DNA from: Methylobacterium segetis
Lineage (GTDB): Bacteria; Pseudomonadota; Alphaproteobacteria; Rhizobiales; Beijerinckiaceae
Direction of reading: 5' to 3'
DNA: 64,000 bases
Assembly: GCF_004348265.1 (NCBI RefSeq)
Contig: NZ_SMNT01000010.1
Coordinates: 1 to 64,000 of the forward strand
Positions 59,355-64,000 of the stretch are shown one piece after another (positions within the stretch are counted from its first letter, which is position 1; the number at the start of each line of letters is the position of its first letter). A program made the position numbers and the translations under genes. A model generated the notes under the pieces. The model did no database searches, was not told the origin of the DNA, and saw only the letters and a program-made list of their open reading frames with translations.

Positions 59355-60251
59355 TCAGCCCTCGAGCAACCCGGCGTGGCGCAGGGCGGCATCGACGATG
59401 GCGCGGGTGCCGGCGCTCACCGGCAGCAGCGGCAGGCGGACGTCCTCGCGCATGTGTCCGAGGCGGGCGAGAGCGTACTTCACCGGGGACGGGTTGGTCT
59501 CGAGGAAGAGGCTCGTGTGCAGCGGCAGCAAAAGGTCCTGGATGCGCAGGGCCTTCGCGTAGTCTCCGCCGAGCGTCGCTTCCTGCAGATCGGCGCAGAG
59601 ACGCGGGGCCACGTTCGAGACGACGGAGATGCAGCCGCGGCCTCCGTGCGCATTGAACCCCAAAGCCGTCGCATCTTCGCCAGAAAGCTGGATGAAATCT
59701 TCACCCATGGCTTGGCGTTGCAGGCTGACACGGTCGAGCTTGGCCGTGGCGTCCTTCACGCCGGCGATGTTCTTCAGCTCGAACAGGCGCGTCATCGTCT
59801 CGACGCTCATGTCGACCACCGACCGGCCGGGGATGTTGTAGATGATGATCGGGATGCCGACCGCGTCGTTGACGGCCTTGAAGTGGGCGTACAGCCCGTC
59901 CTGCGTCGGCTTGTTGTAGTAGGGCGTGACGATGAGCACCGCGTCCGCCCCGGCCCGCTCCGCATGACGCGCCCGCTCGACGGCCTCCGCGGTCGAGTTC
60001 GAGCCGGCGCCGGCCACCACCGGCACCCGGCCGGCGGCCTCGTCGATGCACACCTCGACGACGCGGTCGTGCTCGGCATGGCTGAGCGTCGGCGTCTCGC
60101 CGGTGGTGCCGACCGGCACGAGACCGTGGGTGCCCTGCGCGATCTGCCAGCTGACGAAGGCGCGGAAGGCCGCCTCGTCGAAGGCGCCCTCGCGGAACGG
60201 GGTCGCAAGCGCGGTCATCGAGCCGCGAAGGCGCGGGTGTGTCTCGGTCAT
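59355..60251 (-). CDS. dapA: 4-hydroxy-tetrahydrodipicolinate synthase
   Basis: DapA condenses pyruvate with aspartate semialdehyde, the first committed step to diaminopimelate and lysine. The 298-residue TIM barrel has the GTTGE loop (48-52), YYNKP with Tyr112, Tyr138 in IYNIPGRS and the Schiff-base Lys166 in AGVKDAT. It precedes smpB, a common alphaproteobacterial order, and diverges from slt with 185 bases between. lysA, the last step, is 46 kb to the left. Confidence 0.96.
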   Translation of the reverse strand: MTETHPRLRGSMTALATPFREGAFDEAAFRAFVSWQIAQGTHGLVPVGTTGETPTLSHAEHDRVVEVCIDEAAGRVPVVAGAGSNSTAEAVERARHAERAGADAVLIVTPYYNKPTQDGLYAHFKAVNDAVGIPIIIYNIPGRSVVDMSVETMTRLFELKNIAGVKDATAKLDRVSLQRQAMGEDFIQLSGEDATALGFNAHGGRGCISVVSNVAPRLCADLQEATLGGDYAKALRIQDLLLPLHTSLFLETNPSPVKYALARLGHMREDVRLPLLPVSAGTRAIVDAALRHAGLLEG

Positions 60252-60436
60252 CCTGGCGTTCCCAGCCGTCGGTCTGCTCTCTCGCCGGATGCCCGGCCGC
60301 TCCCCGCGAGGAGCGGCGCAGACATAGGGCTTCCCTACCGCGCGCGCAAACCATCTGCGGACGCAGCTAATGACTTCTTAACGGAGGAGGGGCGAGCCTG
60401 GGACATGCGCCCTCCCGTCGGGGACTGATCCGAGCC

Positions 60437-62740
60437 ATGGCGACACTCTCCCGGCCCCCGCTGGCGGCCCTCGCCCTCACGTTGATGGCGGGCGCGACCC
60501 TGGCCGGCGTCGCCCTCGCCGCGACGCTGCCCGCGGCGCAGCAGGCGCCGGCCAGCGAGCCGGCCTCGCAGCCGACGCCGCCCGCGAGCGACGCGACGGC
60601 GCCCTCCGCCCAGGTCTCCGACGCGAAGCCGGCCGACCCGGTCGCGGCGGACGCCCTCCGGGTCGAGACGGGCACCGAGGAATCGCCGCCGGCGAAGGCC
60701 GTGCCGCCTGCGGCCACCTCCTACGCCTCCGCCGATCCGGAGGCGCCGATCGCCTTCCCGCTCCCCGATGCCGGGATGACGCCGGCCGCGCCCGTGCCGG
60801 AACTGCCCGATCCGGCCCGCGCCGCCCGCAGCGGCGAGACCGACGTGACGCAGCTGCGCCAGGCGATCGACCTCTACCGCAAGGGCAAGGTCTCGGAGGG
60901 CGACCGCCTGCGCGACGGCTTCGCCGACCCCGCCGCCCGCGCCCTCCTCGAATGGGTGGCGATCCGCGCCGGCGCCGGGATCGGCTTCGAGCGCGTCACG
61001 GCCTTCCAGCGGACCAACCCGGACTGGCCGGCCGGCCCGCTCCTGCGCCGCCGGGCCGAGGAGGCGCTGCTCGCCGAGCGGAAGAGCCCCGCCACGGTAC
61101 GCGCCTTCTTCGCGACCTCGAAGCCGTCGAGCGCCCCGGGCCGTTTCGCCCTCGCCCTCGCCTTCAGGGCGGAGGGGCTGAACGAGGATGCCGCCACGCT
61201 CGTCCGCGAGCTGTGGCGCGAGGACACGTTCGGGCGCACCCTCGAAGCCAAGGTGCTCGACGCGTTTCCCGGCGTGCTCGGCCGGGCGGACCACCGCTAC
61301 CGCATGGAGCGCGCGCTCCTGAAGGAGGATTGGGAGACGGCCGGCCGCGCGGCGGCCCAGGCGGGCGGCTCCTACGCGACGCTGGTGCGGGCGCGCCGGG
61401 CGGTCGAGGACAAGAGTTCGGGCGCGCTCGCCGCGCTCAACGCCGTGCCGCCGAGCCTGCGCAGCGATTCGTCCTACATCCTGTCCCGCGCGCAGTATCA
61501 CCGCCGGGCGGACCGGACGGGGGAGGCGGCGACGCTGCTCGCCGCCGCGCCCACGAACCCCGACGTCCTCGCCGACGGGGACGAGTGGTGGGTCGAGCGC
61601 CGGATCGTCGCCCGCAAGCTGATGGATCTCGGCGACGCCCGGACCGCCTACGCGGTGGCGAGCGGCCACAGCGCGCGCACCGTCGAGAAGCGGATCGAGG
61701 CCGAGTTCCACGCTGGCTGGATCGCCCTGCGCTTCCGGGGCGACGCGGTCGCCGCGAGCCTGCATTTCCGGCGCGCCGCCGATATCGCCGAGACCCCGAT
61801 CTCGGTGGCGCGGGCCGCCTACTGGCAGGGCCGGGCCGCGGAGGTGCTCGACCAGCCCGCCGACGCCAAGGCCTATTACGAGCGGGCGGCCCTTCAGCCG
61901 ATCGCCTATTACGGGCAGCTCGCCCGGGCGAAGCTCGGCCAGACCAGCCTGCCCCTGCGCAGCCCCGCCCCCCTCGACGCGGCCGCCCGCGCGGCCTTCG
62001 ACCAGCGCCTCTGCGTGCGCGCCCTGCGCCTCCTCGGCGAGGCCTCGCTCAAGGAACTCGCGCTGCCGCTCTACATCGACGCGGCGCAGAAACTCACCGA
62101 CCCGAGCGAGTTGCAGGCGCTCGGCGACCTCGCGACCGAGTTCAAGGATGCCCGCGCCCTCGTCGCCATCGGCAAGCTCGCGGTGCAGCGCGGCCTGCCG
62201 CTCGATGCCCACGCCTACCCGACGATCGGCATCCCGGCCTTCGAGGCCTTCTCCGCCGTGCCCCTGGTCGAGCGGGCGATGGTCTACGCGATCGCCCGCC
62301 AGGAGAGCCAGTTCGATCCGCGGGCGCAATCGGGCGTCGGCGCCCGCGGCCTCATGCAGATGATGCCGGCCACCGCCCAGCGCACGGCCAAGCGCGTGAG
62401 CACAAGCTACGACCAGGACCGGCTCACGAGCGACCCCGCCTACAATGCCCGCCTCGGCCAAGCCCATCTCGGCGAGCTGATGGAGGATTGGCGCGGCTCC
62501 TACATCCTCGCCTTCGCCTCCTACAACGCGGGCGGCGGCAACGTGAAGAAGTGGATCGACGCCTACGGCGACCCCCGCAAGGGGCAGGTCGACGCGATCG
62601 ACTGGGTCGAGCGCATCCCCTTCACGGAGACCCGCAACTACGTTCAGCGGGTGATGGAGAACCTGCAGGTCTACCGGAACCGCCTCGATGGCAAGAGCGC
62701 GCTCCTGATCGAGGGCGACCTGCAGCGCGGCGCGCGCTGA
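60437..62740 (+). CDS. slt: Soluble-type lytic transglycosylase Slt
   Basis: A 767-residue periplasmic peptidoglycan lyase that makes 1,6-anhydromuropeptides. Signal peptide about 1-33; a Pro/Ala-rich stretch follows to about residue 130. A long alpha-helical superhelix domain (about 130-590) leads to the C-terminal SLT domain with catalytic Glu623 in IARQESQFDP, then GARGLMQMMPATA and ASYNAGGGNVKKW. This is the Slt70 architecture. It is divergent from dapA. Confidence 0.94.
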   Translation: MATLSRPPLAALALTLMAGATLAGVALAATLPAAQQAPASEPASQPTPPASDATAPSAQVSDAKPADPVAADALRVETGTEESPPAKAVPPAATSYASADPEAPIAFPLPDAGMTPAAPVPELPDPARAARSGETDVTQLRQAIDLYRKGKVSEGDRLRDGFADPAARALLEWVAIRAGAGIGFERVTAFQRTNPDWPAGPLLRRRAEEALLAERKSPATVRAFFATSKPSSAPGRFALALAFRAEGLNEDAATLVRELWREDTFGRTLEAKVLDAFPGVLGRADHRYRMERALLKEDWETAGRAAAQAGGSYATLVRARRAVEDKSSGALAALNAVPPSLRSDSSYILSRAQYHRRADRTGEAATLLAAAPTNPDVLADGDEWWVERRIVARKLMDLGDARTAYAVASGHSARTVEKRIEAEFHAGWIALRFRGDAVAASLHFRRAADIAETPISVARAAYWQGRAAEVLDQPADAKAYYERAALQPIAYYGQLARAKLGQTSLPLRSPAPLDAAARAAFDQRLCVRALRLLGEASLKELALPLYIDAAQKLTDPSELQALGDLATEFKDARALVAIGKLAVQRGLPLDAHAYPTIGIPAFEAFSAVPLVERAMVYAIARQESQFDPRAQSGVGARGLMQMMPATAQRTAKRVSTSYDQDRLTSDPAYNARLGQAHLGELMEDWRGSYILAFASYNAGGGNVKKWIDAYGDPRKGQVDAIDWVERIPFTETRNYVQRVMENLQVYRNRLDGKSALLIEGDLQRGAR

Positions 62741-62788
62741 GGGGCTGACGAGCGCCGGTCCGGGCCGGCCTCGGGGGATGATCGCGAT

Positions 62789-63085
62789 CTACGCGCCGGC
62801 GGCCGGCTCGTGATCGCTGCGCGCACCGCGCGCGAGGGCTCCGAGGGCGCAGCCGCCGAGATAGGTCCAGAGCATCAGCGCCGCGCTCTCCGTCCAGAAG
62901 CCCGCCTCCCCGGGCACCAGCCCGGCCATGGCGACCGCGCCGAGGAGCGAGGCGGCGGTGAGGAGCCCGAGCCCGGCCGCGGCGCCGCGCGGCCAGCCGC
63001 CGAGCCAGCCGGCGCAGAGGCCGAGGGCGAGGCCGGCGGCGAGACCGGGCCAGAGGCTTCCGAGAAGCAGGGTCACCGAATCCAT
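62789..63085 (-). CDS. Small polytopic membrane protein
   Basis: A 98-residue protein with about three membrane helices (about 5-25 WPGLAAGLALGLCAGWLGGW, 32-55 AAAGLGLLTAASLLGAVAMA, 66-84 LMLWTYLGGCALGALARG). No charged catalytic motif is visible. It starts five bases after the stop of the OmpA-domain gene and is probably its operon partner. Family not recognised. Confidence 0.6.
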   Translation of the reverse strand: MDSVTLLLGSLWPGLAAGLALGLCAGWLGGWPRGAAAGLGLLTAASLLGAVAMAGLVPGEAGFWTESAALMLWTYLGGCALGALARGARSDHEPAAGA

Positions 63086-63090
63086 CCCAC

Positions 63091-64000
63091 TCACCCCCGC
63101 AGCGTGAAGACGATGGCCTGCGCGCCGGCCTCGGGCGCGCCGGCGGCCGCGCCGACCTGATCGGCCGCGGCACCCGCCTGGAGGAGGTAATCCACGATCG
63201 CCTGCGCGCGCAGGCGGGCGATGTCCGGTTCCGACTCGGCAACGGGAGCCTCGGCGGGCTTGGCGCCCTTGGCGGCCTTGGCGTTCTTGTCGGCGGCGGC
63301 CTTGCCCGCCTTCGCATCCTTGCCGGGGGCGGCCTCCTTGATGTGGGCAGTATCCTTGCCCTTGGCGGCATCCTTGCCGGGCGCGCTGCGTCCTGCGGCT
63401 TCCTTCGCCGCGTCCTTGTCGATCGAGGCCGTCGTCTGGACGGCGCCCGCGTCGGCGGACGGCGTCTCGCGCCGGCTGCCCGGCGGGTCGAGATGCCCGG
63501 CGACCTCGAACCGGAGATCGGGGCAGAGCTTGGCCAGGGCGGCGATGGCGTCGAGCACCGGATAGAAATCCGCGGCGAAGGCGCTGCTCCCGGGCGCGAA
63601 ATGCAGCGGATGGGCGCGCGTCTCGGCGGCGAGGTCGCGCCGGCAGGCATCGATCTCGCGCCGCTCCGGAGCACCCGGCGTGCTGACCGAGGCGGTGGCC
63701 CGCCACGCGGCCGGAAGCGCCGCCGGGAAACTCGTGCGCAGGCGGCGGCCGCTCTCCGGATAGAGGCTCGTCCCGGTGAGGGCGATGTCCCGGTCGGCAA
63801 CGGCGAGCTCGCCGCTCGCGAGGAGCGCGAGTTGCGGGATCGCGGTCTCCAGGGCAGCGACGAGATTGGGGGGCGCGCCCTCCGCGAGCCGCGTGCGATC
63901 GACGATGCGCTCGCGGATGAACCGGGGGCGGATCGCGGCGAGAACGCGCTCGCGCGCGGCGGCGTCCGGGAGGTGCCCGGCGAGCGTGAGGCCGTCGCCG
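63091..64000 (-). CDS. OmpA-domain protein (5' end beyond the window)
   Basis: The frame is open to the right edge; about 302 C-terminal residues are visible and the start lies outside. The first part resembles BON-like modules (LTLAGHLPDAAARERVLAAI, IALTGTSLYPESGRRL). The C-terminal OmpA-like domain has PLHFAPGSSAF, LRFEVAGHLDPPGS and ARLRAQAIVDYLLQAGAAA. Between the last two lies an insertion of roughly 75 residues rich in Lys, Ala, Asp and Gly (KDAAKGKD, KAGKAAADKNAKAAKGAK). OmpA domains bind peptidoglycan. BON plus OmpA architecture occurs in Hyphomicrobiales and in ArfA of mycobacteria. Confidence 0.78.
   Translation of the reverse strand, partial: GDGLTLAGHLPDAAARERVLAAIRPRFIRERIVDRTRLAEGAPPNLVAALETAIPQLALLASGELAVADRDIALTGTSLYPESGRRLRTSFPAALPAAWRATASVSTPGAPERREIDACRRDLAAETRAHPLHFAPGSSAFAADFYPVLDAIAALAKLCPDLRFEVAGHLDPPGSRRETPSADAGAVQTTASIDKDAAKEAAGRSAPGKDAAKGKDTAHIKEAAPGKDAKAGKAAADKNAKAAKGAKPAEAPVAESEPDIARLRAQAIVDYLLQAGAAADQVGAAAGAPEAGAQAIVFTLRG

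Overview
The window is chromosomal DNA of very high GC from an alphaproteobacterium of the order Hyphomicrobiales (Rhizobiales), most likely a Methylobacterium-type organism. The grounds are a CtrA/ChpT cell-cycle phosphorelay, EipA (DUF1134), TIGR02302, DUF2852 and DUF6894 proteins, a quinoprotein dehydrogenase, and a PduO-type cobalamin adenosyltransferase beside etfBA and a 3-hydroxybutyryl-CoA dehydrogenase. The genus is an inference. About 60 protein genes are supported. No rRNA, tRNA, CRISPR, insertion sequence or prophage was seen.

Layout. 0-9 kb: the 3' part of ctrA, a PRISE-type reductase, a complete chemotaxis operon cheA-cheW-cheY-cheB-cheR (minus strand; CheA carries an extra receiver domain), then chpT. 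9-17.3 kb: cysQ, a YHS protein, eipA, envelope proteins, a small lipoprotein plus lysA, a decayed hicA with an intact hicB, then a DHDPS-like aldolase with a threonine aldolase. 17.5-25 kb: TIGR02302 membrane protein, a twin-TM protein, a PagL-like lipid A deacylase, cobalamin adenosyltransferase, etfB-etfA and hbd. 25-32 kb: quinone oxidoreductase, upp, DUF2852, a TetR regulator, deoB and a YejF-type double ABC ATPase. 32-45.6 kb, the most accessory part: a subtilisin autotransporter, a lytic transglycosylase with SPOR domain, an esterase, a Crp-type regulator, DUF6894, an O-antigen ligase-like protein, an ankyrin/PQQ-dehydrogenase pair and two tandem PAS-HTH regulators. 45.7-64 kb, mostly core: uvrB, YidB, fabF-acpP-fabG-fabD, rpoZ-rsh-pyrE, a NYN protein, a peroxiredoxin, smpB, dapA, slt, and an OmpA-domain protein cut by the right edge.

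How the genes fit together. CtrA and ChpT are successive parts of the CckA-ChpT-CtrA relay and flank the chemotaxis operon, so cell-cycle and motility signalling lie side by side. The adenosyltransferase/EtfAB/Hbd block fits coenzyme-B12-dependent acyl-CoA metabolism. dapA and lysA are two steps of lysine/diaminopimelate synthesis. The fab genes, rpoZ, rsh, pyrE, smpB and slt form a housekeeping block.

The most notable signals are six copies of one intergenic palindrome lying 3' of minus-strand genes, the broken hicA toxin beside an intact antitoxin, the chemotaxis operon between ctrA and chpT, strong palindromes in three promoter regions, the tandem PAS-HTH paralogues, and a Lys/Ala-rich insertion inside an OmpA domain. 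I found no clearly new multi-gene system.
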